DNA of 64,000 nt from an uncultured Collinsella sp. (GTDB lineage: Bacteria; Actinomycetota; Coriobacteriia; Coriobacteriales; Coriobacteriaceae). Numbering within the stretch: position 1 is the first letter of the stretch; every line of letters starts with the position of its first letter. Below are positions 17,066 to 26,767 of this stretch, piece by piece. Location: assembly GCA_900545165.1 (NCBI GenBank), contig UQYA01000002.1:1-64000 (forward strand). The letters run 5' to 3'. The position numbers were made by a program, and so were the translations under genes. The notes beneath the pieces were generated by a model. The model did not search any database and was not told the origin of the DNA. It saw only the letters and a program-made list of their open reading frames with translations.

Positions 17066-20000
17066 CTACTTGAACTTCTCCACCAGCAACTGCCCGATGG
17101 CGCTCATCATGGCGCGATACTTCTCACTGTCCTCAAAGAGGCTGGTAAAGGAGTCCGTGTTCTCCACATAGGCGCGGCGAGCCTCTTCATCGAACACCTT
17201 GGGCAGCAGGCTTGATTCGAAGACCTGTCTGCCGTCGCGACGGATGGTGTCGGCGACCTGCGGGTTTTCGGCGATACGCTTCCACAGCGTGTCGATAACC
17301 ACACGATCTCCCTCGGTGAAGTTGCCAGCCCACTGCTCGTTGAACTTATCCACGAGCACCTGCAGCGGGTCGCGCTTCTTGTCGGGCGTCACGGTCTTGG
17401 CCGCGCCACCGGGATCGAGCACGCCGCCGCCAGGCTCAAGCGAAATGCTGCCCTCGAACTCTTGCTTGAGCTTGTAGAAGCGCATCTCGACCTTGTCGTC
17501 CACCGCCTCGACGGGGATCTTCTCGACCTTGAGGAGGTGGCGCAGATAGCTCAGATACACGTACTCCTTGTGCAGGTCGCGATCGAACATGCGAACAATC
17601 TGGGTGATGTAGGTGTACCACTTGCAGAAGCTACGCACCTTACGACGCACCTGATAGCGCGAGTCGTCATCCAGCTCGTTGTAGCGCGAGACCGCAGGCT
17701 TCAAAACGGCAGCAAGCTTGCCCTGCACGTTGCCCTGCGGCTTACCCTTGTCATCCGTGAAGACAATCTCGGCCGCGGCCTCGATGTCGTCCTCGTCGTA
17801 GAGTTTGTAGCCGCGAATGTCGGTCTGCACCTGATAGAGGAGGTCGGTGTTGATCTGCTCGGAAAGCGACGTCTCGGCATAGAAGCGCTCGAACGCCTTC
17901 TGGATATCCTCGGGCTTGTTCACAAAGTCGAGGATGTAGGTGTCCTCCTTGTCCGGATGGATACGGTTGACGCGGCAGAGCGTCTGAACCGCCTTCACGT
18001 CCTTGAGCTTCTTGTCCACCACCAGCGTGTGAAGCAGAGGCTCATCGAAGCCCGTCTGGTACTTCTCGGCGACAACGAGCACGTCACCATAGTTGTGGAA
18101 CTCGGCCTTCGTTTGGCTCTCGGCGACACGTTGCCCATCGTGGCCGACGTTGATAGACGGCTCGGTGTACTCGGGACCGTTGGGGCCATCCACGGGGTCG
18201 CTGATGGCACCCGAGAACGCCACCAGCACCTCGACGTCGTCGTAGCCCTTCTTCTGCATGTAGCGCTTGATCTCGTGGTAGTAGCGAACCGTCGCGAGGC
18301 GCGAGGCAGTGACCACCATCATCTTGCCCTTGCCGCGGATCTTGGTGCGCGTAACGTTGCGGAACGTCTCCACGATGAGCTCGGCCTTCTGACCGAGAGC
18401 GTAGGGATGCAGCTCCTTGTACTTGCGGAGCAGCTTGAGCGTGGGGCTGCTGGGCACATCGGGGTTGTCGGGGACCGTGCGCGCGAGCTCGACGGCCTCC
18501 GAATAACTCACGTAGTTGGCGAGGGGGTCCATAATGAAGCCCTCCTCTATCGCCTGGCGCATCGAGTAGACGTGGAACGGGTGGAAGGACCCGTCAGGCC
18601 ACTCATCGCCGAAGATCTCGAGCGTCTGTTCCTTTGGCGTGGCGGTAAAGGCAACGAAGGTCAGGTTCTTGTGACGGCCGTGGCTCGCGAGCTCGTCGGC
18701 GAGCTGGTCCTCCCAATCGGCTGCGGCGTCCTCGGCTTCCGCCTCGATCTCAGCGTACTCCTCGAGCGCGTCGCGCTTGTCGGCAAGGGCGCTCTTGAGC
18801 TTGAGCGCGCTCGTTCCCGTCTGGGACGAGTGCGCCTCGTCGACGATGATGGCGAAGCGCTTACCCTTGCTCTCGACCTGCTCGTAAATCACGGGGAACT
18901 TTTGCAGGGTCGAGACGATGAGACGAGCGCCGCCGTTGATGGCGTCCCGCAGGTCGGCCGAGGTCTTGTCCTTGCCGATGGTCACGACCGAGCCGATGGC
19001 GTGGTCGAAGCCCGAGATGGTCTCCTGCAGCTGGCTGTCGAGAATGCGACGGTCGGTGACGACGACCACGGAGTCGAACAGCGGGGTGTCATCCACAAAG
19101 AGGGATGCAAGGCGATAGGCCGTCCAGGCGATGCTGTTAGACTTGCCCGACCCCGCCGAATGCTGCACGAGGTAGTTCTTGCCCGTCCCGTTCGCGCGCA
19201 CGTCGGCGATGACCTTACGCACGGAGTCGAGCTGGTGGTAACGGGGGAAGATGATGCGCTCCTTCTTGCGCTTCACCTCGTTGCCGCGCGCATCGAGCTC
19301 TGTCTCTTCCTTGACCTCCAGGTGAAGGAACTTGTTGACGATATCGAGCAGGCTGTCCTTCTGCAGGGCGACCTCCCACAAGTGACTCGTGGCATAACCG
19401 TCGGGATTTGCGGGGTTGCCGGCGCCGCCGTCGTTTCCCGCCCCGGCGGAGCCCTGGTTGAACGGCAGGAAGAAGGTCTTCGCGCCCTCCAGCTTGGTGG
19501 TCATGTAGACATTTTCGAGATCGACGGCGAAAAATGCCAGCATGCGCGCGTTGAACTTGAGACAGCGACACCGTGGATCGCGGTCCTCGCGCCACTGGCG
19601 CATGGCGTTCTCGACGTCTTGGCCGGTAAACTGGTCCTTGAGCTCTATGCCCACCAGGGGGATGCCGTTCACGTCCAGGACCATGTCGATGGTCTGGTTG
19701 CCCGTCTCGGCGAAGTGGAACTGGCGGATGCAGCGGCAAACGTTCTTGGCATAGCGATCGGCGGCGCTTTCGTTAAGACCGCTCTCCGGCTTGAAGAATA
19801 CAACTTTGAACGGAATTCCTCGGTGCTTGAAGCCGTGTTTGAGCACTGCAACCATGCCTAGGCGGTCGACGGCGTCGTTGAAGACTTTGGCGAACTTCGC
19901 CGTGGAATCGGAGTTGCACATGCGCTCGAAGCGCTCCCAAGCCTTGGGCTGCGTCGTCTGGATAAAGTTGACCAGAGTCGTAGCGTCGAGCGCGCGGTCG

Positions 20001-20158
20001 CGGTGTTCCATGTAGCCGCCGCCGACCATCTGATAGGTGCCGTCCTCGACGTAGAGGAGCGAATGTTTATCGTCGCACTTAAGGAAACCGCCCGCAGGCG
20101 AGCAGAGGAACGACTCTATGTCCTGCTCGAGGTTCTTTTCCTTTGTCTGCGCAGACAT
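17066..20158 (-). CDS. hsdR: Type I restriction enzyme R subunit
   Basis: A 1030-residue HsdR, the motor and nuclease subunit of a type I restriction enzyme. The nuclease core is recognisable in the N-terminal part (DVNGIPLVGIELKDQ with the E-x-K signature). The helicase Walker A is HSAGSGKSNS (about 335) and the DEAH box is VDEAHSSQTG (about 440); helicase motif VI is seen in QTLCRVNRIHP. Length is normal and the frame is intact. It lies one nt after the small gene at 20160 and completes the operon RHH-hsdM-hsdS-x-hsdR. Confidence 0.94.
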   Translation of the reverse strand: MSAQTKEKNLEQDIESFLCSPAGGFLKCDDKHSLLYVEDGTYQMVGGGYMEHRDRALDATTLVNFIQTTQPKAWERFERMCNSDSTAKFAKVFNDAVDRLGMVAVLKHGFKHRGIPFKVVFFKPESGLNESAADRYAKNVCRCIRQFHFAETGNQTIDMVLDVNGIPLVGIELKDQFTGQDVENAMRQWREDRDPRCRCLKFNARMLAFFAVDLENVYMTTKLEGAKTFFLPFNQGSAGAGNDGGAGNPANPDGYATSHLWEVALQKDSLLDIVNKFLHLEVKEETELDARGNEVKRKKERIIFPRYHQLDSVRKVIADVRANGTGKNYLVQHSAGSGKSNSIAWTAYRLASLFVDDTPLFDSVVVVTDRRILDSQLQETISGFDHAIGSVVTIGKDKTSADLRDAINGGARLIVSTLQKFPVIYEQVESKGKRFAIIVDEAHSSQTGTSALKLKSALADKRDALEEYAEIEAEAEDAAADWEDQLADELASHGRHKNLTFVAFTATPKEQTLEIFGDEWPDGSFHPFHVYSMRQAIEEGFIMDPLANYVSYSEAVELARTVPDNPDVPSSPTLKLLRKYKELHPYALGQKAELIVETFRNVTRTKIRGKGKMMVVTASRLATVRYYHEIKRYMQKKGYDDVEVLVAFSGAISDPVDGPNGPEYTEPSINVGHDGQRVAESQTKAEFHNYGDVLVVAEKYQTGFDEPLLHTLVVDKKLKDVKAVQTLCRVNRIHPDKEDTYILDFVNKPEDIQKAFERFYAETSLSEQINTDLLYQVQTDIRGYKLYDEDDIEAAAEIVFTDDKGKPQGNVQGKLAAVLKPAVSRYNELDDDSRYQVRRKVRSFCKWYTYITQIVRMFDRDLHKEYVYLSYLRHLLKVEKIPVEAVDDKVEMRFYKLKQEFEGSISLEPGGGVLDPGGAAKTVTPDKKRDPLQVLVDKFNEQWAGNFTEGDRVVIDTLWKRIAENPQVADTIRRDGRQVFESSLLPKVFDEEARRAYVENTDSFTSLFEDSEKYRAMMSAIGQLLVEKFK

Positions 20159-20159
20159 G

Positions 20160-20723
20160 TTACAGCCTCATCTCTCTCAGCTCACGACCGAAAAGAACGA
20201 GCCACGGAAATATGCTCTTGTTTAGCACCATGTACATCTTCGCGCGCTGCTTTTCTGTCGGCGCCGTCCTCTTGTTGAACATATCCACCATGAACTCGTA
20301 ATCGTTTCGGCCGTCGTAACCGTTGTACCTATTGGGCGGAAAAGCACCTTTCTCGTAAAGGAAGGCGTAGAGACATCGAGAGAACAGGTCCCTGTTCATG
20401 CCGTCGAGTCGTACGTCCGGCCTTCTTGCCTCGAGGGCCTCCAGCAACTTGATTGCCGCTTTCCAACCTTCAACCTCGTTCTTGAGCTCATCGTTTTCGA
20501 ACTTCAGGATGCAGGTTGAGCCTATTGGTGAGAGCTCGTTCCCGTTGACAGAGTTTTTGATAGTGAACTCATACCTAATGCCCTCGTGTCCGCAAAGACA
20601 ATCGCCAGAAGCGTCCCCATTGTCACGGCATCCCGTCACGTGCCATTCGGAGATAGCGGCATCCCACGTTTTTGACGATGACGCTTCCAACACGATGCGA
20701 GGGAGACGATAGGAATCACCCAT
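20160..20723 (-). CDS. Hypothetical protein inserted in the hsd operon
   Basis: A 187-residue soluble protein of unknown function. A cysteine pair in CLCGHEG (about 43-49) followed by IRYEFTIKNSVNGNELSPIGSTCILKF resembles a small zinc-ribbon-like module seen in some phage and restriction-linked proteins; the remainder is helical. It sits tightly between hsdS (3 nt) and hsdR (1 nt), so it is surely co-translated with them. Position suggests a modulator of the restriction enzyme or an added effector. I do not assign a family. Confidence 0.7.
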   Translation of the reverse strand: MGDSYRLPRIVLEASSSKTWDAAISEWHVTGCRDNGDASGDCLCGHEGIRYEFTIKNSVNGNELSPIGSTCILKFENDELKNEVEGWKAAIKLLEALEARRPDVRLDGMNRDLFSRCLYAFLYEKGAFPPNRYNGYDGRNDYEFMVDMFNKRTAPTEKQRAKMYMVLNKSIFPWLVLFGRELREMRL

Positions 20724-20726
20724 TGG

Positions 20727-21929
20727 CTACACCTCCCGCTTTCCGGTGACGGCCTCGTAAATGAGCGACTGCTTGTATGCTTTGAGGTCGGCGATGATAG
20801 CCTGTTTGGCCCCTATCGACTCGGCAATGGAAGCATACAGGTCATCCAGTTCCGCCACGATACGCTGCTGCACCTCGATAGAAGGCACTGGCACCGCTAT
20901 GTCAAACAGATCGCTTGTATACAAGCGCCTGAAACCATCCGCAACACCAGAGATGCGAATTATAAATTCATCAATCACTGCTGCTGTATGGAATACGTAC
21001 TCAAGATATTTCAGTGAGGTTCTCTCCATATCGATGGCCTGATAAACGGCATATTCTGGGCTAATCAAGCCGTTGTAAGGCGACACATACATCACACCGT
21101 AATACGCCTTTAGCTTATTGAAGACCAGGTCGCCAGCATGGACAATTTTGGCACCAACAAGGCTTGATGTCGGATTCGGTATGGCCAGTTCAATAGAACG
21201 AAGCACTCCACGAGCGATCGTAATTGACAGCGGCTCTCCGATTCCGTCAGGAGATTTATCCTTAGACTCCTTCAGCACGTATTTGAGTTTCTCCCGCGGC
21301 GCTTCGTGCGAAACTCTGGTAATCATCTCTTCCAAACGTGCAGAGCGATACAGGTTCAGCTCCTCGATAGACCGCTCGGCGGCGAAGACGGCGCGGTCGA
21401 TCTCGCCGCACCTCTCGTCCAGGAAGTCCGCGATACGGAGCTGCTCGTCGAGGGGCGGCAGAGGCACCATTTCCGACTTTAGCTCAACAAGTGAAATATT
21501 TCTTTGGATTGTGCCGACCCCTCGACTGCACAGTTCAAGCACCTGCACAAAAGGACCTCTAAATAGATAATTAGCGAAACGATCATCTATATTGCTTGTG
21601 TTTTTCTCGAGAACATAGTAAGCGGGGCTGACTATTCCGCGGTAAATAGATATCCCAACGGATCCACGCCATGCTTGTTGGTTGTTTAGAACAAAATTGC
21701 CCGGACGAACCAGCTGATACTTCAACAAAGATTTGCTTGGCTTATGCACCTGCACCCCATCAGAGTCCACATAGCGGATAACTCCACGATTCAAGTAGAC
21801 CGAAAGGAGCTCTTCGCTCTCGCAATTTGTGATGGAGACCTGTGAGTACAGTCGTTTGAACGGTGCAAAAGTCCATCCCGCGGGCACCTCGCCAAGCCAC
21901 TCGACGCCGCTGTCCTTCATCTCCCGCAT
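20727..21929 (-). CDS. hsdS: Type I restriction enzyme specificity subunit
   Basis: A 400-residue HsdS with two target-recognition domains, each followed by a conserved coiled segment: VPLPPLDEQLRIADFLDERC (about 155-174) and VPVPSIEVQQRIVAELD (about 350). These are the classic half-repeats that set the spacing between the two DNA half-sites. The start MREMKDSGVEWLGEVPAGW is the standard N-terminus, and the ATG at 21929 follows GAGAGGTG. It follows hsdM by 2 nt. AT-rich patches inside the recognition domains differ from the rest of the operon, a usual sign of domain exchange. Confidence 0.93.
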   Translation of the reverse strand: MREMKDSGVEWLGEVPAGWTFAPFKRLYSQVSITNCESEELLSVYLNRGVIRYVDSDGVQVHKPSKSLLKYQLVRPGNFVLNNQQAWRGSVGISIYRGIVSPAYYVLEKNTSNIDDRFANYLFRGPFVQVLELCSRGVGTIQRNISLVELKSEMVPLPPLDEQLRIADFLDERCGEIDRAVFAAERSIEELNLYRSARLEEMITRVSHEAPREKLKYVLKESKDKSPDGIGEPLSITIARGVLRSIELAIPNPTSSLVGAKIVHAGDLVFNKLKAYYGVMYVSPYNGLISPEYAVYQAIDMERTSLKYLEYVFHTAAVIDEFIIRISGVADGFRRLYTSDLFDIAVPVPSIEVQQRIVAELDDLYASIAESIGAKQAIIADLKAYKQSLIYEAVTGKREV

Positions 21930-21931
21930 CG

Positions 21932-23728
21932 CTAACGCACCTCTCCGAAGAGGGCCTCGAGGCTCTCCTCGAGCGTCTTTTCGTGCTCTAAGATGCGCTT
22001 GGCGATCTCATCGGCAGGCTCGAGCTCGGCGTACTTGTAGAACACGCGCGTGAACGGGATGGTGTAGCCCACTTTGGTCTTCTTCTTGTCCACCCAGGCG
22101 TACTTGTTGTACGGGCGCACCTCGCGCTCGATATAGGCATCGATATCCTGCGTGAGCGGGATGTCCTCGGTGTCCTCCTTGGCCTTGTCCGCCTGCATTT
22201 TCCCGCGCTTGTTAAGGACGGGACCTCCTTTCTCATCAACGACGGGGCTCTCCACGGCCACACGGTTGAAACCGAACTCGACCGTCTCCATTAGGCGCGC
22301 CTCGACGGAGACCTCCTGCCCGTTGGAGCCGGTACCCACCCAGGTGGCATCGCGATACTCGGAGTACGCCTGCACGATGAGGTCGCGACAGGGCTTGGTG
22401 ATGTCGTTCTTCTTGTCGCCGATGCCCTTGCGGCGTTTCTCGAAGCACCGAGAGGCGTCGATGAGCAGCACGTGATCACGATGCTCCGGCGCCTTTGCCT
22501 TGCTGAAGAGCCACACATAGGTTGCGATGCCGGTGTTGTAGAACGAGTCGCAGGGCAGCTGCACGATGGCGTCGAGCCAGTCGTTCTCCAGCACGTAGCG
22601 GCGGATGCCGTCCTCGCCGCTGCCGGGTTTGCCTTTGTAGAGCGGGCTGGCGTCTTGGATGATTGCCATCACACCATCGTCCTTGAGCTTCGACAGCCCG
22701 TTGAGCACGAAGAGCATCTGGCCGTCGCCCTTGGCTGGGAGTTTCTCAACCGGGAAGCGCCCGCCGCCGGCGGTCTTGAACTCCTTCTCCACCGCAGCGG
22801 CCTGTGGGTTCCACGGGTCTCCGAACGGAGGGTTGGAGATGCAGTAGTCGAACTTGAAGCCCTCGAACTTGTCGGCGGACAGGGTATCACCAAAGCGCAT
22901 GTTAGCGTCGTCCTCACCGCGAATGAGCGCGCTCGCCTTCGCGATGCCGAAGGTAAACGGGTTGAATTCCTGGCCGTAGCAGGTCACATGAGCATCGGCG
23001 TCGAGCTGGCGTAGGCGTTCCTCGGTGCAACCGAGCATCTGCGAGGTGCCCATGGTCTGATCGTAGACCGTCTTGGTGATGCGATCGCCTTCGAAGACGT
23101 GCGAGTCTGCCTGGATGAGCAGGTCGGTCATAAGGTACACGATATCGCGGCTCGTAAAGTGGGCGCCAGCATCCTCGTCGTAAGACTCAGAGAAGCGCTG
23201 GATGAGATTTTCGAAGATATAGCCCATATCCACCGCACGGATCTTATCGGGAGACATATCGGCCTGCGGCTTGCAGAAGTCGCAGATAATCTGGTAGAGC
23301 AGCGGGGCATCCGGGTCGGAGAGGCGTTCGATCTGGTCGGCGAACTTCATGCGCGCCAGGATGTCCTGCACGTTGTCCGAGAACCCGTTGATGTAGTCCT
23401 TGAAGTTATCCTCGATGTTCTCCGGGTCGGCCTTAAGTGTCTCGAAGGTGAACTTAGAGGTGTTGTAAAAGGGGTATCCAGAGGCTTCGCGCAGAAAGCC
23501 GTCCTTCACGGCAAGTGTCTTGTATTTCTCGGCAGCGGCGAGAACAGCATTGTGTGTGGGAGCGAGGCAATCATGAAAGCGCTTGATGACGGTCATAGGA
23601 AGGATAACCAGGCCGTACTCATGCGGCTTGTAGGGACCGCGCAGGGTGTCGGCAGCGCTCCAGATAAGGGATGCCTTCTCCTGAATATTAGCGCCAACGG
23701 CCTTGATGAGATCGTCGCTGTCTGCCAT
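21932..23728 (-). CDS. hsdM: Type I restriction-modification methyltransferase subunit
   Basis: A 598-residue HsdM, an adenine-N6 DNA methyltransferase. Motif IV is NPPFGDPW (about 300), the catalytic signature. Motif I reads YDQTMGTSQML instead of the common DPACGTGGFL, typical of a divergent branch with a D-x-TMGTSQML form, so SAM binding is likely kept. The N-terminal helical domain, the AHFTSRDIVYLMTDLL segment and the length are normal. It follows the ribbon-helix-helix gene by 2 nt and precedes hsdS by 2 nt. Confidence 0.93.
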   Translation of the reverse strand: MADSDDLIKAVGANIQEKASLIWSAADTLRGPYKPHEYGLVILPMTVIKRFHDCLAPTHNAVLAAAEKYKTLAVKDGFLREASGYPFYNTSKFTFETLKADPENIEDNFKDYINGFSDNVQDILARMKFADQIERLSDPDAPLLYQIICDFCKPQADMSPDKIRAVDMGYIFENLIQRFSESYDEDAGAHFTSRDIVYLMTDLLIQADSHVFEGDRITKTVYDQTMGTSQMLGCTEERLRQLDADAHVTCYGQEFNPFTFGIAKASALIRGEDDANMRFGDTLSADKFEGFKFDYCISNPPFGDPWNPQAAAVEKEFKTAGGGRFPVEKLPAKGDGQMLFVLNGLSKLKDDGVMAIIQDASPLYKGKPGSGEDGIRRYVLENDWLDAIVQLPCDSFYNTGIATYVWLFSKAKAPEHRDHVLLIDASRCFEKRRKGIGDKKNDITKPCRDLIVQAYSEYRDATWVGTGSNGQEVSVEARLMETVEFGFNRVAVESPVVDEKGGPVLNKRGKMQADKAKEDTEDIPLTQDIDAYIEREVRPYNKYAWVDKKKTKVGYTIPFTRVFYKYAELEPADEIAKRILEHEKTLEESLEALFGEVR

Positions 23729-23730
23729 CG

Positions 23731-23937
23731 TTACTTCTCCTTCTTGGACAGATACTCGATGAGGCTCGTCTTTACGAGAGACGTGAAGCTAACGCCATTG
23801 AGAGCAGCCGCCTCCCTAGCGGCGTCGCGCATGTTCTTGGGAATGCGGACGGTTACTGCCACGTTCTCGCCGCCCACGAGGAAGCTTCTGAGCTCGCTCG
23901 GGGTTGCTTCTCCGTCGATAAGGTCGGCGTACTTCAT
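23731..23937 (-). CDS. Ribbon-helix-helix protein at the head of the hsd operon
   Basis: A 68-residue CopG/RHH-type DNA-binding protein (VAVTVRIPKNMRDAAREAAALNG then FTSLVKTSLIEYL). The ATG at 23937 has CGGAGG at proper distance; earlier in-frame codons do not. As first gene of the operon, 2 nt before hsdM, it is a likely repressor of the restriction-modification genes, delaying restriction until methylation is established. It could also be the antitoxin part of a lost toxin pair. Confidence 0.78.
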   Translation of the reverse strand: MKYADLIDGEATPSELRSFLVGGENVAVTVRIPKNMRDAAREAAALNGVSFTSLVKTSLIEYLSKKEK

Positions 23938-24241
23938 GGGAACCTCCGCGATTGCATGATGCAATACAAATGCGCCTTTGATTCTAGCAAAGGACTGAAA
24001 ACTAATAACCGTCTAGCACAGATGGATAGACAAGTAATTAACGCAAATAAGAAGGGAGAATAACATTCTGAACCGTCGTCTCTCCCGCCTGAAGGAGCTC
24101 GACGAGAACTAGTCGGCAACTCAAAAAGACACCGAGCAAGCCGCTAACACACTTATCACGTTCCACAAAGAGATGGGTAAGCATGACGCCAGCTTGGGCG
24201 AGGGCGCTAATGGCATAGAATTGCAGCCAGACTGCCTGAAC
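23938..24241. other. Intergenic region with a possible decayed plus-strand fragment
   Basis: Besides the hsd promoter, the plus strand reads NRRLSRLKELDEN, TAG, then ATQKDTEQAANTLITFHKEMG in one frame (about 24070-24200). This looks like the remains of a protein interrupted by a stop. No start or ribosome site is seen. Confidence 0.3.
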
Positions 24242-26767
24242 CTATTCATCACTTGTTGCCGGCAAGCTGTTGGGCGGCTCGCTCTCACCGGCGGCACCAA
24301 GGTGCTTCTGTATCTTCTCGATTCGCTTAAGGGTTGAAGTCAAATACCCAAGACCCCTCTTCAACTGCTTAAGCAACCTGCTATCCCTGCGGTCCCCCTT
24401 TCCATTCTCCTTCTCGACATCTTCCTCAACACCAGCGATGCTACGCTGCACGGCCTCGGCCGCCTTCCGCACCAAAATGGCCCCTTCATGCGGACAGCGG
24501 TCAGTTGCCACATCAAGAAAAGCAAGGAGCCTGGAACATTCGACGAGCACGAATTGCGCGTAGTTCTCCCCCATCGATGCCGCCAAGGCAACGCCGCCGG
24601 AACCCAATAGACCAAGCGCGGCGCCGCCGCCCGTAATCAAAGCAGTGCCACCGGCCATGCCCATGCCGCCGGCGGCCAAGGCCCCACCGCCAGCTGCAGC
24701 AAGGCTCGCATTGACAAGCGCAGCCCCGTGAAGGCCGACAAACGAGCCCCCGAAGATACCGACAGCAATATCCGGAGCGAGTACCGCGGCCGCCCCTCCT
24801 GCGCCTACGGCCGACGCCACGACAATGACGCCGCCCACCAAAAGCTTTGGCAATGTACCTGAAAGCTCGCGGAAGCGTGTCCCGCAACGTTTCTCGAGAG
24901 AACGTATGGCGTCCAAATCAACCGCGTCTTGTCTCCTGGGAAATTCGTGTTTAACCCAAGATTCACTCTCCTTCAAACCTTTGTATTCCTTCTTCTCTTC
25001 ATCTCCCATCTGGGAATAGGGGCGAAACTCAACCAACTCCTGTGCAACAAGCAAGGCACGCACTTTACCTCCTCGCCGCCGCGAAACTGTCTCAAGGGCT
25101 CCGTACGCATCTTCCTCGCTCAAAAAGTAGCCGTCTGCATCAATGCCTAGGCCATCCGCGACCGAATCCTGCCACGCGCGGGCCCAGCTCCTCTTTTGCC
25201 CTTTGCGCACTTCGTTCTTCTCGTTCCCGCAGTCGTAGTTGATGGCGGCAAGCTTCAGCGAGAAGGCAATCCTCGTCGTTTCTCTATCTAGGCTATAAAA
25301 GTGAAATCCATCGAAGATATCCTGGCGGCGCCTGGCGCGCTCAGTCCAAGCCTCGGACATTTCCTCCGCCATATAGCCCCAGTCGGCATGGAGGGCAAAC
25401 GCAAGGCGTCCAACTCCAACGTAGTTTATTCGCAAGAAGAGCTTCTGGGCGAACACGACCTTGTTCCCCTCGCATTCGATACCCGCCCTGACCGCCGCCG
25501 TCGCTAGATTCGCCAAAACGAACGAAGTGCTCGAAACCGTGACCATGCGGGCGAGAGCTCTGCTGTTGTAGGGCATAAAATGCGAAGCCTTGAGCTTGTG
25601 CAAGCCGGAAACCTTGCTCACTTCGCAACGTTCTAGCTCGGCCTTGAGCCTTGAAAGCATGTAGAGACAACGAACGATAACCTCGTTGGCCACGACTGCT
25701 GGCACCTGGCTTAAAGCTTGGTTGAGAAGGCCGACTTCCGTCCGAAGGTCGAAACGAATGGGCTTGCCGTCCTCGGTTTTGAACGCCGTTCCGTTAAACA
25801 GCTTTGAGATCCATTGCTGAATGCGAATATCCTCGCCCTTATAGGCAATCTGCATGTCTTGAAAAACAGGCAGGGAGGAGAGCTCCTTTAGCAGGGACAG
25901 CACGACGCCGGGAATGCCCGTCCCCTTACCGGGGTTTGAACTAGACCCCGCCATGTCGCTCACGAGATGCATCGCCCAGAACAGAGTGCCAAACGCGATC
26001 TTCTCTGGAACGTTCCTGCCTATAAGAGGGCAGTCGGGATCGAAGGCGGCGGCAGGCAGGTCAAAGGCGACAAACCGGCCGGCTGTATCGGTACCATAGC
26101 CTTTGCCCGTGAATTGCGAGAGGATCGAACACGCAAGGCCAACCAAACTCGGGTGGTGCGAGAAATCCCGCAGATGATGTTGGAGCCCGCCGCCAAACTC
26201 GGCAGCCAGCTTGTCCGCGGCAAGAGGAAACTCTTTCTCTAGAAAGCGAATAGCGTCTTCTAGAGTTGCATCCGCCTTTGCCATACCCGCAGACTTGGCA
26301 ATCGTAAGAACGAATTTGCCAACCTTCTCGTCGCCCCACTCTTTGGCACCCTCTAGGTTGAAGTCTTTCTGCCAAAGGATATTCAACGCGCCCGTGAGGA
26401 GCCCGCTAACGGCTGCAAGTTCATAGTCGAGCTTCGTAGCCTTTTCAGCCCGAGGGTCAAAATCAAAGAGGACCTCCTCCCCATCGGGAGCGTCCTTAAA
26501 ACCGACCAGTACGGCGCTACCGTTCAGCGGCGCAGATGTAACTTTGGGCAGTTGAGACATGGTGTAGACTATCTCGCCACCACTAAAAACAAGTTCGTCT
26601 GCCATACCGGCTTCCTCCTGCAAACGCGTAAAATCAGATTGCTCTACGCCGCCAAATCCCTCTTCGTAGAAGTATTCGAAAATCTCGGTGATGCAGTTGC
26701 TCAGAACCTCGTCGGGATAGTTCGCCACTGGCAGCCTATACACCTCATTGTGCACGATAACGCACAC
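24242..26767 (-). CDS. Large protein with a glycine/alanine-rich membrane domain (frame-broken 5' end)
   Basis: An open frame of 841 codons. Residues 1-640 form a large soluble part of unknown fold. Residues 642-735 are an extreme glycine/alanine-rich hydrophobic region (GGVIVVASAVGAGG, AAAGGGALAAGGMGMAGG, ITGGGAALGLLGSGG) of glycine-zipper type, able to form several packed helices. A helical, highly charged tail follows. The frame's first possible start is a GTG at 26767 without its own ribosome site, and homologous-looking sequence continues upstream in another frame (26701-26976). It therefore seems to be the main part of a gene split by a frameshift. Inferred to be a membrane-acting effector paired with the upstream exonuclease. 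Confidence 0.6.
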   Translation of the reverse strand: MCVIVHNEVYRLPVANYPDEVLSNCITEIFEYFYEEGFGGVEQSDFTRLQEEAGMADELVFSGGEIVYTMSQLPKVTSAPLNGSAVLVGFKDAPDGEEVLFDFDPRAEKATKLDYELAAVSGLLTGALNILWQKDFNLEGAKEWGDEKVGKFVLTIAKSAGMAKADATLEDAIRFLEKEFPLAADKLAAEFGGGLQHHLRDFSHHPSLVGLACSILSQFTGKGYGTDTAGRFVAFDLPAAAFDPDCPLIGRNVPEKIAFGTLFWAMHLVSDMAGSSSNPGKGTGIPGVVLSLLKELSSLPVFQDMQIAYKGEDIRIQQWISKLFNGTAFKTEDGKPIRFDLRTEVGLLNQALSQVPAVVANEVIVRCLYMLSRLKAELERCEVSKVSGLHKLKASHFMPYNSRALARMVTVSSTSFVLANLATAAVRAGIECEGNKVVFAQKLFLRINYVGVGRLAFALHADWGYMAEEMSEAWTERARRRQDIFDGFHFYSLDRETTRIAFSLKLAAINYDCGNEKNEVRKGQKRSWARAWQDSVADGLGIDADGYFLSEEDAYGALETVSRRRGGKVRALLVAQELVEFRPYSQMGDEEKKEYKGLKESESWVKHEFPRRQDAVDLDAIRSLEKRCGTRFRELSGTLPKLLVGGVIVVASAVGAGGAAAVLAPDIAVGIFGGSFVGLHGAALVNASLAAAGGGALAAGGMGMAGGTALITGGGAALGLLGSGGVALAASMGENYAQFVLVECSRLLAFLDVATDRCPHEGAILVRKAAEAVQRSIAGVEEDVEKENGKGDRRDSRLLKQLKRGLGYLTSTLKRIEKIQKHLGAAGESEPPNSLPATSDE

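Noticed and set aside
17462..19861. A 799-codon plus-strand frame
   Set aside because: It lies wholly antisense to hsdR, which has all its motifs. The product is leucine/valine/histidine-rich without a recognisable domain.
21932..23728. Loss of function of HsdM because motif I lacks DPACGTGG
   Set aside because: The D-x-TMGTS form is, as far as I recall, a normal variant of a subfamily, and the NPPF motif is intact.
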